Positions 44,032 through 52,454 of a DNA stretch of 64,000 bases are shown here, piece by piece. The DNA is from Flavobacterium sp. CF136 (GTDB lineage Bacteria; Bacteroidota; Bacteroidia; Flavobacteriales; Flavobacteriaceae), in contig NZ_AKJZ01000005.1 in NCBI RefSeq assembly GCF_000282055.1, positions 25,756 to 89,755 of the forward strand, written 5' to 3'. The position numbers were made by a program, and so were the translations under genes. The notes under the pieces were generated by a model, which did not search any database, was not told the origin of the DNA, and worked only from the letters and a program-made list of their open reading frames with translations. Each line of letters begins with the position of its first letter. The first letter of the stretch is position 1.

Positions 44032-44838
44032 ATGAGTTATTTAGAAATAAAAAATTTAGAAATATCATTCCCAACACCAAAAGGAAAATATATAGCAGTT
44101 CAGGACATTAATTTGTCAATTCAAAAAGGAGAAATTATCTCCATTATCGGACATTCAGGTTGTGGAAAATCAACTATTATGAATGCTATTGGCGGAATGT
44201 TAACTCCAACGGGAGGAACAGTTGAATTGGCCAATGAAAAAATAAAAGGTCCGGGACCTGACCGTGGAATCGTTTTTCAAAATTATTCCCTTTTGCCTTG
44301 GCTGACTGTTGAAGAGAATATTTTCCAGGCTGTTGATTCGGTAATGAATTGTTCTAAAAAAGAAAAGCATGAAATTGTGATTGAGAACCTTAAAATGGTT
44401 AATTTATTTGAACATAAAGACAAATTACCGGGGCAACTTTCAGGCGGAATGAAACAGCGTGTTGCTATTGCAAGGGCTTTCGCAATAAATCCGGGTGTAT
44501 TGCTTTTGGATGAACCGTTTGGTGCTTTGGACGCTTTAACAAAAGGTTCCATGCAATTAGAGGTTTTAAAATTATGGAACTTAAACAACAGAGAAAAAAC
44601 TATTGTTATGATTACGCATGATATCGAAGAAGCGTTATTTTTATCTGACAGAGTTGTGGTTTTGAATAATGGTCCTGCCTCAACAATCAAAGAAATTGTA
44701 GAAGTGCATCTGCCAAGACCAAGAAATAAAATTGAAATCGTAAAAATGCCCGAATATATTGCCCTAAGAGATAAATTATTGCATTTATTGACAGATAAAT
44801 TCTCCATTGAAGATATGGGAATGGTCTATAAAAGCTAG
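44032..44838 (+). CDS. nrtD: Nitrate ABC transporter ATP-binding protein
   Basis: A 268-residue ABC ATPase. Walker A GHSGCGKST (residues about 42-50), Q-loop in FQNYSLLPWL, signature LSGGMKQRVAIARA, Walker B LLLDEPFGALD and the switch His in MITHDIEEALFLSD are all present. Length fits NrtD; the C-terminal NrtA-like extension of cyanobacterial NrtC is absent. It powers NrtB for nitrate/nitrite import. The gap before it (43916-44031) contains GGTACTGAGGTTCAGAG and GAAATCCGAAACTTGGAG words related to other intergenic repeats. Confidence 0.93.
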   Translation: MSYLEIKNLEISFPTPKGKYIAVQDINLSIQKGEIISIIGHSGCGKSTIMNAIGGMLTPTGGTVELANEKIKGPGPDRGIVFQNYSLLPWLTVEENIFQAVDSVMNCSKKEKHEIVIENLKMVNLFEHKDKLPGQLSGGMKQRVAIARAFAINPGVLLLDEPFGALDALTKGSMQLEVLKLWNLNNREKTIVMITHDIEEALFLSDRVVVLNNGPASTIKEIVEVHLPRPRNKIEIVKMPEYIALRDKLLHLLTDKFSIEDMGMVYKS

Positions 44839-44941
44839 TTTCCAAATATTTTTTAATAATATATCCTTGTAATAAAATGACATTACAAGGATACTTTGCT
44901 TAAAAATGAAAACAAAAAATCAATAATTAAATCCGGAAACT

Positions 44942-45499
44942 ATGACAAATACAATTTTTGATTTCATTGGAGACAATTATGGCGAATGGGAAGTTACGTC
45001 AATGGCTGCTCTTAAAGGCAATCCTATAGAATCGGTTTCCCATTTGACTAAAGTTCCTCAAAGCGATTTGATTCAATCTGAAACAGGGATTTGGTCTTTT
45101 AAAGGAGTCATCAGCAATTTGCGTTACACCGAAAAAGAAGAGAAGGACAAATTAATTGCCGTTCAAGAAGACCTTGGCAGAAAAAATTCTACTCTTGCAG
45201 CCTTTATTCCGATTCAAAAATCAGAAGTCTGGTGGAATCTGGCGCAGGATGAACGCAGAAAAATAATGGAAAGCAAATCGCAGCATACACAAACCGGAAT
45301 GAAATACCTGCCTGCTATTGCCCGAAAATTATTTCATTCCAGGGATATTGGTGGCGAATTTGATTTCTTGACATGGTTTGAATATGCTCCTGCCTATACT
45401 GATGCCTTCGAAGAACTTCTGGATTCGCTACGAAAAACAGAAGAATGGACCTATGTCAATAGGGAAATTGATATTCGTTTAAAAAAGGTACAGTTATAA
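44942..45499 (+). CDS. cld: Short-type chlorite dismutase family heme protein
   Basis: A 185-residue chlorite dismutase family member, cytoplasmic, of the short clade (about 180-185 aa). Residues His115 (SKSQHTQ) and Arg128 (PAIARKL), 13 apart, sit exactly as the proximal His and distal Arg of known enzymes (170/183 in Dechloromonas; 114/127 in Nitrobacter as I recall). Lys93 and Glu168 also match the Nitrobacter positions with the same +1 offset. This favours real chlorite-to-chloride-plus-O2 activity over the HemQ coproheme decarboxylases, which lack the distal Arg. It ends the nitrate transporter operon. Nitrate reductases reduce chlorate to chlorite, so a detoxifying role fits. Confidence 0.85.
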   Translation: MTNTIFDFIGDNYGEWEVTSMAALKGNPIESVSHLTKVPQSDLIQSETGIWSFKGVISNLRYTEKEEKDKLIAVQEDLGRKNSTLAAFIPIQKSEVWWNLAQDERRKIMESKSQHTQTGMKYLPAIARKLFHSRDIGGEFDFLTWFEYAPAYTDAFEELLDSLRKTEEWTYVNREIDIRLKKVQL

Positions 45500-45620
45500 T
45501 TGAAATTGTTTTTGATTAAATTTCAATAACTGAAAATCATACTGCATAATAGACATATTTTTTTCTAAAGATATTAGAAATGGTCTACAAAAATTAATTT
45601 AGTTATTTAGTTTTAGTACG

Positions 45621-45648
45621 GTAGAGACGCACAGTTGTGCGTCTCTAC
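45621..45648. repeat. Perfect GTAGAGACGCAC hairpin repeat
   Basis: GTAGAGACGCAC (45621-45632), loop AGTT, GTGCGTCTCTAC (45637-45648): a perfect 12-bp stem, much G+C-richer than its surroundings. A degenerate relative lies at 28970-28992. It lies between the convergent chlorite dismutase and methyltransferase genes and could stop transcription from either side. Confidence 0.65.
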
Positions 45649-45664
45649 TTGTTTATAGCGGGTT

Positions 45665-46288
45665 TTATTTTTTTCTTCCAACAAATCGAATTACAGAACC
45701 TGTTCCGTTATGGAATATTCCTTCATTCAGTTCAATTTCTTTTTCTGCTAATTCGATAATTTCATAATTAGGAAAGTCAGATTGTATTTCTTCAATAGAG
45801 AATAACGATTCAATGTCTTTTGGCCCGCCAACTTTATCATTTTTAGCAAGATACTCCAGATGTTTTTTACTGAAAGCTTCAAAAATGATGATTCCGCCTT
45901 TACGTAAATATTGATCAAGCGTTTTATGAATAGCTGATTTAATTGCTGCCGGAAAATGAGCATAAATTAAGGCAATTGCATCAAATTGTTCCGATTGATA
46001 GTTTAAAGATTCCAATTCGCCAACCTGATAATCAATGGTTACGTTATTGGCTTCTGCAAAACGGATTGCTTTATTTTTGCCTTCATCGCTAATGTCAAAT
46101 GCTGAGACTGTCCAACCTAATCTGGCTGCAAAAACAGCATTTCGACCCTCTCCTTCTGCAGGAAACAAGATTTTACCAGCGCTTAATTTCTCTATTTGTT
46201 CTTTTAAATAATTGTTTGGGACTTCACCATAAGCAAACTCTTCATTGCTGTAACGGTCGTTCCATCTTTCAGTCCAGGTTTCATTCAT
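45665..46288 (-). CDS. Class I SAM-dependent methyltransferase (TehB/thiopurine-like)
   Basis: A 207-residue methyltransferase. The start [20 protein letters not shown] at 46288 is chosen; a TTG-initiated extension to 46366 is weak and runs through the terminator hairpin of the neighbouring gene. The SAM fold is seen as [34 protein letters not shown] and [13 protein letters not shown], then [27 protein letters not shown] in place of GxGxG is typical of this subgroup (TehB-like). Substrate unknown. It lies between nitrate genes but need not belong to the pathway. Confidence 0.82.
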   Translation of the reverse strand: MNETWTERWNDRYSNEEFAYGEVPNNYLKEQIEKLSAGKILFPAEGEGRNAVFAARLGWTVSAFDISDEGKNKAIRFAEANNVTIDYQVGELESLNYQSEQFDAIALIYAHFPAAIKSAIHKTLDQYLRKGGIIIFEAFSKKHLEYLAKNDKVGGPKDIESLFSIEEIQSDFPNYEIIELAEKEIELNEGIFHNGTGSVIRFVGRKK

Positions 46289-46345
46289 GTTTTTAATTTG
46301 TTTTAATATTAATTTTTCATCAAACGAATATAACATTAAAACACA

Positions 46346-46381
46346 AAAAAGAGCTTCCGAAATCAATCAAAAGCTCTTTTT
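46346..46381 (-). terminator. Terminator of the second NrtA-type gene
   Basis: AAAAAGAGCTT and AAGCTCTTTTT form an 11-bp stem with a 14-nt loop, about 40 bp past the stop of the gene at 46419, with a T-run on the minus-strand transcript. Confidence 0.7.
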
Positions 46382-46418
46382 GTCCCAAAGGGAAAAATAA
46401 AAATATAACTATATGTAA

Positions 46419-47807
46419 CTAATCTTTAATTCCAATTTTAAACCCTTTGATGTATTCTACGGGTTTTTTTCCATCATAAAGCATATTATCAATAAACTCG
46501 GTAGTAGCCGGTTTATAACCATCTGTTACCGGAATTTCCGTTTTCGCCAAAAATCCTTCTTCGAGTAATAATTTTGCTGCAGCCATCCAAATTTCAGGTT
46601 TATAAATCTCTTTGATTTTAGTATGATACCACTCATTCGTTTTAGGTTCTGCTATTTGTCCCCAGCGTTTCATTTGCGTCAAAAACCAAATCCCATCAGA
46701 ATAATAAGGATAGGTTGCATTGTATCTAAAAAACACATTAAAGTCCGGAATAGATCTTATATCTCCTTTTTCAAATTCGAATGTTCCCAGCATCGAATTA
46801 TCTATCACTCTTTTTTCTCCATCAACATAAGCTGATTTTGATAAAATACGGGTCGCTTCTTTTCTATTAAGAGGATCGTCCAGCCATTTTCCCGCTTTAA
46901 TCAGGGCTTTTGTAATAGCGATAGCTGTATTTGGATATTTTTCGACAAATGCCTTAGTCATAACAAATACTTTTTCCGGGTGATTTTTCCAAATTTCCCT
47001 GCTTGTTACAATAGGTATTCCAATGCCCTGATCAACTGCCTGCTGATTCCATGGTTCACCTACACAATAGGCATTTATGGTTCCTGCCTGCAATGTTTCC
47101 GGCATTTGAGGCGGTGCCGTTATGTTTAACAATACATCTCCGCCAATAGTCCCTTTACTTCCCTGAATATTGTTATTACTATAAAAACCCGGGTTAATTC
47201 CGCCAGCAGCAAGCCAGTAGCGCAGCTGGTAGTTATGATTAGAATAAGGTGAAACAACTCCTATTACAAAAGGTTTATTCAATTTTTTGTAAATATGCAA
47301 CGCTGGCATCAAAGCATTTGCAGGTATCGGATGCACCGGCCTTCCGTATTCCTGTGGAATACTATCAACAATTTTTGACCAGACATCTTTCGATACTGTA
47401 ATGGCATTACCATTCAAATCCATAGAAAAAGGAGTAACCAAAGCAGCCTGACGACCACAGCCAATAGCTGCAGCAATTGGCTGTCCTGCCAGCATCTGTG
47501 CACCATCTATCTGTTCATCTATTACTTTATCCAAAATATCCCTCCAATTCGCCTGTACTTCCAGTTTTACGTTCAACCCTTCATCTTCAAAAAAACCAAG
47601 ATGTTTTGCAATTGCCAAAGGAGCCATATCAGTAAGTTTAATAAATCCCAGTGTTATATTGGGTTTTTCTAAAGCCAATTTTGTTGTTGTCAGGGAATCT
47701 GTTATTTTAGTTTTAAAAAAAGTTTTCTTTACATTTTCCCCTTTAAAACTAAAAACAATAAAGGATATCATAATAAGCAAAGAGAGTCTGAGTAATATTG
47801 ATTTCAT
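46419..47807 (-). CDS. Second NrtA/CmpA-type substrate-binding protein
   Basis: A 462-residue paralogue of the binding protein at 41615, longer by about 50 residues and diverged. Signal segment: LLRLSLLIMISFIVFSF near residues 5-21. Then TLGFIKLTDMAPLAIAKHLG, WRDILDKVIDEQIDGAQML, NHNYQLRYWLAAGGINPGFY, ITAPPQMPETLQAGTINAYC with EPWNQQAV, and HPEKVFVMTKAF. It has no adjacent permease or ATPase of its own, so it may feed the nrtBD transporter with a different specificity (nitrite or bicarbonate are known for relatives), or act as a sensor partner. It has its own terminator. No 22-bp element is seen upstream. Confidence 0.88.
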   Translation of the reverse strand: MKSILLRLSLLIMISFIVFSFKGENVKKTFFKTKITDSLTTTKLALEKPNITLGFIKLTDMAPLAIAKHLGFFEDEGLNVKLEVQANWRDILDKVIDEQIDGAQMLAGQPIAAAIGCGRQAALVTPFSMDLNGNAITVSKDVWSKIVDSIPQEYGRPVHPIPANALMPALHIYKKLNKPFVIGVVSPYSNHNYQLRYWLAAGGINPGFYSNNNIQGSKGTIGGDVLLNITAPPQMPETLQAGTINAYCVGEPWNQQAVDQGIGIPIVTSREIWKNHPEKVFVMTKAFVEKYPNTAIAITKALIKAGKWLDDPLNRKEATRILSKSAYVDGEKRVIDNSMLGTFEFEKGDIRSIPDFNVFFRYNATYPYYSDGIWFLTQMKRWGQIAEPKTNEWYHTKIKEIYKPEIWMAAAKLLLEEGFLAKTEIPVTDGYKPATTEFIDNMLYDGKKPVEYIKGFKIGIKD

Positions 47808-47955
47808 ACTGGCTGATATTTATGGTTAATATAATTTAAATTGGATTTTTTCACTTACAATAAAAAGTGAAGAATTGTAAACTATTCCTTGTATGAAAAA
47901 AATAATCGCATTCATATAAACAACTACAATAATCATTAAGCAAATAATTTTTTAC

Positions 47956-47993
47956 AAAAAAGAGTTTATGAAATTAATCAAAAACTCTTTTTT
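47956..47993 (-). terminator. Terminator of the NarK-type gene
   Basis: AAAAAAGAGTTT and AAACTCTTTTTT form a 12-bp stem about 95 bp past the NarK stop. The rest of 47808-48085 is A+T-rich; I see no further signal. Confidence 0.7.
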
Positions 47994-48085
47994 GAATTCC
48001 TTTTAATTACTATCAAAAGGGAAAAAAATTAGAAACATTTTGGCTTTAGCCTAATTCAAATAACTAAAATTAAAAATATAAAAAT

Positions 48086-49564
48086 TTATTGTCTGTCAAT
48101 TACTTTAGATAAAACGGGTTGTTTTTCGTTCATGATTTTGGTGATGGTGTAGTGCATCCAAATCAGACAAATAACTGAGAATATCAAAATGAATATCCAC
48201 GAACTTGACCAGATTCCGGTTGCAGTTAATAAGTAACCAAAAATAATTGGTCCAAAGAAACCGCCTAAACCACCAATCATACCTACCATTCCGCCTACAA
48301 CACCAACTTCTGTCGGGAAATATTCAGGAATATGTTTGTAAACTGCCGCTTTTCCTATTCCCCATGAAATTCCAATTAGAATCACCAATACTAAGAAAAC
48401 CCACATATTAGCATCAAACTTAATTACTGTAATTCCTTTCGCAAGCAATTCTTTTTTCTTTACAGGTTGATTTTGTTCAACTACAACCTGCTGCCATGAT
48501 GTCCTGGTTGGAAAAATAGTACTTTCGGCATTGCTTTCCTTTTTCTGAGCTACAGCAAAATCAGTGTCCCCGATTTTAACATTCTCATTTGAAACCGAAG
48601 TCACGATTCCTTTTTTAGTAGCCAGAACGCCAGGGCCGGTAGTGGTAATTTCCATTTTTGGCACCATCAATAAAGCACTCAAAACTACTGATGAACTCAA
48701 TACCCAGTACATTACTTTTCTGGCACCAAATTTATCTGACAAATACCCACCGAAAGCCCTGATTACACCGGATGGCAAACTAAACATGGTAGCAAATAAC
48801 CCACCCATTACCAAACTTGTTTGATAAACATTCATAAAATTTGGCAAAAGCCATTGTGAATAAGCCACAAAACATCCGAAAACTAAAAAGTAGTAAGCAC
48901 CAAAACGCCAAACTCTGGCAGATTTTAAAGATTGAAGCATCTGTGAAACAGATTTTGTATTATTTTCTATTTTTTTATTTTTTGCAAATATTAAAAAGGC
49001 AAGTCCAATAACAACCAATGCTACAGCATAAATAACAGGAAGTATTTTCCATCCATTTTGCGGATCTTCTATAGAAAAATGATTTAATAATGAAGGAGCT
49101 AAAAAAGTAGTAATTGCAGCACCGGCATTACCCATTCCAAAAATTCCTAAAGCACGCCCCTGCCATTCTTTCGGATACCAGATCGAAGTATATCCAATTC
49201 CAACAGCAAAACTGGTTCCTACCATACCAAACAAAAAACTTAATAAGGCGAACATTCCGAAGCTATCTGCAAAAGGCAATAAAAATAATGGAATTGAGCA
49301 AAGTAACAGTAATAATGAAAAGACATATTTTCCACCAAATTTATCAGTAAGCATACCTATTGGCAACCGCATTATTGAACCTGTAAGAATCGGAATTCCA
49401 AGTAACCAGCCAACCTGAACAACGCTCCAGTGAAAGATACCGTTATCTACTAAAAAGGTTACTAAAACTCCATTTAAAGTCCAACATGCAAAACACACTG
49501 TAAAAGCCAGTGTATTTAAAAATAAAATCTTGTGTGATTGAGATAATGAATTTGAATTTTTCAT
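48086..49564 (-). CDS. narK: NarK-type nitrate/nitrite MFS transporter with soluble insert
   Basis: A 492-residue major facilitator. The start MKNSNSLSQS at 49564 is chosen; an extension to 49621 would cover the regulatory element. Nitrate-binding arginines are kept: Arg66 in TGSIMRLPIGM and the TM8 Arg in GVIRAFGGYLSDKFG. The nitrate signature GMIGGLGGFFGPIIFG is near the end. Between about residues 320 and 395 lies a soluble insert (GVLATKKGIVTSVSNENVKI to AKGITVIKFDANMW), longer than the usual loop; standard NarK proteins have about 430-460 residues. The insert resembles a barrel-sandwich (biotinyl/lipoyl-like) fold by eye. The protein is probably a nitrate importer or nitrate/nitrite exchanger. 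Confidence 0.88.
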   Translation of the reverse strand: MKNSNSLSQSHKILFLNTLAFTVCFACWTLNGVLVTFLVDNGIFHWSVVQVGWLLGIPILTGSIMRLPIGMLTDKFGGKYVFSLLLLLCSIPLFLLPFADSFGMFALLSFLFGMVGTSFAVGIGYTSIWYPKEWQGRALGIFGMGNAGAAITTFLAPSLLNHFSIEDPQNGWKILPVIYAVALVVIGLAFLIFAKNKKIENNTKSVSQMLQSLKSARVWRFGAYYFLVFGCFVAYSQWLLPNFMNVYQTSLVMGGLFATMFSLPSGVIRAFGGYLSDKFGARKVMYWVLSSSVVLSALLMVPKMEITTTGPGVLATKKGIVTSVSNENVKIGDTDFAVAQKKESNAESTIFPTRTSWQQVVVEQNQPVKKKELLAKGITVIKFDANMWVFLVLVILIGISWGIGKAAVYKHIPEYFPTEVGVVGGMVGMIGGLGGFFGPIIFGYLLTATGIWSSSWIFILIFSVICLIWMHYTITKIMNEKQPVLSKVIDRQ

Positions 49565-49584
49565 GATACTTATATTTTTTTTGG

Positions 49585-49606
49585 TAAAAATAAGTACTAT
49601 GACGTA
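49585..49606 (-). promoter_or_regulatory. Shared 22-bp nitrate element at the NarK promoter
   Basis: On the plus strand 49585-49606 reads TAAAAATAAGTA, CTATG, ACGTA. Read on the minus strand it aligns without gaps to the nasA (38931-38952) and nirB (56112-56133) elements; its -7 part is TATTTTTA, one base off consensus. ATACTTAT at 49566-49573 and two TACGTA sites (49644-49649, 49654-49659) add further half-sites. Confidence 0.6.
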
Positions 49607-49666
49607 GTTAAAAACTGCCAAAACGCAGTTTTTTAAAAATAATTACGTAATTATACGTAGAATTCT

Positions 49667-50326
49667 TTATAATAAGGAAAATTCAGCTGCTTTATTGGAA
49701 AGTTCCATCAAATTTTTGACTTTCAGCTTTTTCATTAAGTTAAAACGGTGTACTTCAGCAGTACGTTTACTAATCTCTAAAGCCTCAGCAATTTCTTTAT
49801 TTCCTTTTCCGGATAATAAAAGCGTCAAGATTTCTTTTTCTCTTTTTGTGATCATCATTTCTTCACCAAAATTTTGTTTTGGCTCTGCTGAAAGTGATGT
49901 ATTGGTTAACTGACCTATTAATATTGAAGAAATATCGCCACTAAAATATTTCCCACCATTAGCAATGGTATGCAAAGCTTTCAAGAATTCATCTTTACTG
50001 GAACCCTTTAATAGGTAACCGTCAGCACCAGCTTTTATAGATTTCAACACATATTCTTCTGACTCATGCATTGAAAGCATAATAATTTTCACATTGTTAT
50101 TATCAGCTCTAAGTCTTTCTACTACTTCGATACCTGTTAAGTTAGGCATACGAATATCTACTATAAGTAAATCGGGTTTATTGGCGGCAACAACTTCTAG
50201 TGCATCCGCACCATCAATCGCTTCCCCAACAACCTCAATGTTTGCTTCATTTTCAAGTAAAGATTTGATCCCGTCTCTTACAAAAACATGGTCATCTGCC
50301 AATACAACACGAATAATATCACTCAT
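49667..50326 (-). CDS. NarL/FixJ-type response regulator
   Basis: A 219-residue response regulator. The receiver domain has the acidic pair DD (residues 11-12), phospho-acceptor Asp57 in LLIVDIRMPN, and LKSIKAGADGYLLKGS. The C-terminal LuxR-type HTH is LTKREKEILTLLLSGKGNKE through ISKRTAEVHRFNLMKKL. It is NarL-like in layout and sits between the NarK gene and a NarX-like kinase on the same strand, 196 bp from the kinase. The TACTTAT half-site found in the nitrate promoters fits the E. coli NarL heptamer TACYYMT, so this protein is one of two candidates to bind there. TACGTA sites at 50355-50360 and 50387-50392 lie upstream. Confidence 0.9.
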   Translation of the reverse strand: MSDIIRVVLADDHVFVRDGIKSLLENEANIEVVGEAIDGADALEVVAANKPDLLIVDIRMPNLTGIEVVERLRADNNNVKIIMLSMHESEEYVLKSIKAGADGYLLKGSSKDEFLKALHTIANGGKYFSGDISSILIGQLTNTSLSAEPKQNFGEEMMITKREKEILTLLLSGKGNKEIAEALEISKRTAEVHRFNLMKKLKVKNLMELSNKAAEFSLL

Positions 50327-50522
50327 ATATTACTTAATTTTGATTCTGAACTTTTACGTATATTCATCTATAAGGAACCGCTAAGATACGTAATTTTTAA
50401 ATTCAATTTCAATAGCAAAATTCAATTTCAATAACAAACAAAAAAAGATTTCAATATCAATTTCTAATTTTCATTTAAGTATTTTTAATTGATATTGATT
50501 TTTACAATTGTTATTGCCATTG

Positions 50523-52328
50523 CTAAATCGGAATATTAAAAGTAATCCTCGTTCCTTCACCCGGAATCGAATTGAAAAAAACGCGTCCGTTGATGTACTG
50601 AATTCTTTCTTTCATAAACAACAAGCCCATTCCGGATTCACTGTTTCGTTTTTTATCTACACTTGCCATATCAAAACCTTTTCCGTTATCATCAACAATG
50701 ACACTTAATAAGGTTTCACTATGAGAAAGCTGGACAATAATATGTGATGACTCTGCATATTTTATAGCATTATTGATTGCTTCCTGAGTCAGACGATAAA
50801 TATTTATTTCAATCAATGAATCTAAACGCTGGCCAAAATCGGTTTTGTTGTAAAACAGAATTTCTTTTCCTGTTAATTTAGAAAGCTCCTGTGTCAGCTT
50901 TGCAATTGATGAAACGATTCCGTGATCACTTAATTCGGGCGGCATCAGGTTAAAAGTTGCTGTACGGACGCCTTTTATAATATCAAGCGATAATTTTTTA
51001 AGATATTCTATTTTCTGAGCCGATTTTTCCTTGTCATCCAAATTGATGCTTTCCAGACTAAACTTTAGCCCTGTAAGCATCTGGCCTATTCCGTCATGAA
51101 TTTCTTTGGCAATTCGGTTTTGTTCGTTTTCCTGATTCTCGACAATCTTACTCGAAATAATCTTCTGCTGATTTATTTTTTCGGTACTGTTTTCAATATT
51201 CAAACGTTCGACTTCCCGCTGTGCTTTTTTACGCTCGGTAATATTAAAACAAACGATTAAAAGCTCTGATTCTTCTTTTTTGATTGTTACCGGAACCATT
51301 GATAAATCCAGCCAAATATTTTGGCCTTCCCTATTTATGATATTAATTTCGCCTTGCCAGCCGCTTCGCTGCTTTTCAAAAATGATACGATCGACATTGA
51401 GTTGTTCTTTTTCATCAGTTGTTAAAACCTGAGAGAAAGTTTTATTCGAAGAGAACTTCGTATAATTTAAAAGCTTTGCAAATTTTTCACCAATATGAAT
51501 AATCGAGCCATCGGGTGCAATACGGCAATAGAGCAACGTATTTTCCATGGCATAATTGAGCGATTTTAATTCTTTTACTGAATTTTCCTTTATTTCGCTT
51601 ATAATTTCAGTGTCATAAGCCAGTTTTAAGGCTTTTTTCTGAGAGGACAAAAGTTTCGCAATCAGCTTTTCAATCTTTTTATTGGTTGGTTTAAAGATAA
51701 AAATGAATTCCAAAAGCAAGACTAACAATGTAAATCCAAAAATAAAATATTCCGTTTTGCGCTGTTCTGTTACCTTTTCATGTGCCTCCTTATCATATTG
51801 GCTTACAATTTCATTCATTTTCGAAAGAAAAGAACCTTCGTTTTTCAGAATATTCTGTACCAGATTTTGATTATCAGAATAGCTCTTTTTTTGTTCTAAA
51901 TTTAAAATAAACAAATTAACCGATTCAACGATAGTATTAAAATTAGGTTTAATTTCCTGATATAATTTAGAGAGTTCTTCACTTTTTTCTTTTGGAAATG
52001 CCAGGCTGTCACTGCCGTTTTCTAATGCATTTTGATTGGTTATCCAAAGTGCCAGCACATTTCGAAGATGGGTAATTTCTTTTTTTTGGGAAGTATCAGA
52101 AACAAAATTTAAAATTAAAACCTCTTTTGTAATTCTTTGGCTCAACATCCTTTGTTTACCGGAAATGTTGATTATTTTAGAATCACTGAGTTGTTGTTTT
52201 AAATTGTACTGAATTAAAAGCTGGCTTAAAATAATCGTTATAGCAATAGTCCAGAGTGCAAAAAAATACCATCGACGTAAATTTCTGAATGTAATTTTCT
52301 CTGTAACTTCCTGATTGCTCTTTTTCAT
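50523..52328 (-). CDS. NarX-like sensor histidine kinase
   Basis: A 601-residue membrane kinase. TM1 is at about 20-40. The periplasmic region begins with SGKQRMLSQR (residues 56-65), matching the pattern G-x2-R-M-x-S-x-R of the nitrate-binding P-box of NarX (PilJ-type N-terminal domain). TM2 is at about 188-206 (FIFGFTLLVLLLEFIFIF). A PAS domain (about 255-370) precedes a HisKA_3 dimerisation domain with the phospho-His in AKEIHDGIGQ (near 408) and a HATPase domain ending near 600 (EAINNAIKYAE, DDNGKGFD, GMGLLFMKERI). A coiled coil links PAS and HisKA_3. It presumably senses periplasmic nitrate or nitrite and phosphorylates the adjacent NarL-like regulator. Confidence 0.88.
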   Translation of the reverse strand: MKKSNQEVTEKITFRNLRRWYFFALWTIAITIILSQLLIQYNLKQQLSDSKIINISGKQRMLSQRITKEVLILNFVSDTSQKKEITHLRNVLALWITNQNALENGSDSLAFPKEKSEELSKLYQEIKPNFNTIVESVNLFILNLEQKKSYSDNQNLVQNILKNEGSFLSKMNEIVSQYDKEAHEKVTEQRKTEYFIFGFTLLVLLLEFIFIFKPTNKKIEKLIAKLLSSQKKALKLAYDTEIISEIKENSVKELKSLNYAMENTLLYCRIAPDGSIIHIGEKFAKLLNYTKFSSNKTFSQVLTTDEKEQLNVDRIIFEKQRSGWQGEINIINREGQNIWLDLSMVPVTIKKEESELLIVCFNITERKKAQREVERLNIENSTEKINQQKIISSKIVENQENEQNRIAKEIHDGIGQMLTGLKFSLESINLDDKEKSAQKIEYLKKLSLDIIKGVRTATFNLMPPELSDHGIVSSIAKLTQELSKLTGKEILFYNKTDFGQRLDSLIEINIYRLTQEAINNAIKYAESSHIIVQLSHSETLLSVIVDDNGKGFDMASVDKKRNSESGMGLLFMKERIQYINGRVFFNSIPGEGTRITFNIPI

Positions 52329-52454
52329 ATGAAGAAAATATTTGTTTTAATCGGAATATCAAATTGCTCCGTCCGTTTACTAATGTTCGGGTCGCATATC
52401 TTCATTCTTATTTTCGACAAATTTAGGCTTATACTCATTTAATAAAAAATCAGG

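Noticed and set aside
44283..44807. 174-codon open frame antisense to the nitrate ABC ATPase
   Set aside because: It is the complement of conserved Walker and signature motifs and has no independent support.
46289..46366. TTG-initiated extension of the methyltransferase at 45665
   Set aside because: It runs through the terminator hairpin of the adjacent binding-protein gene and lacks methyltransferase-like character.
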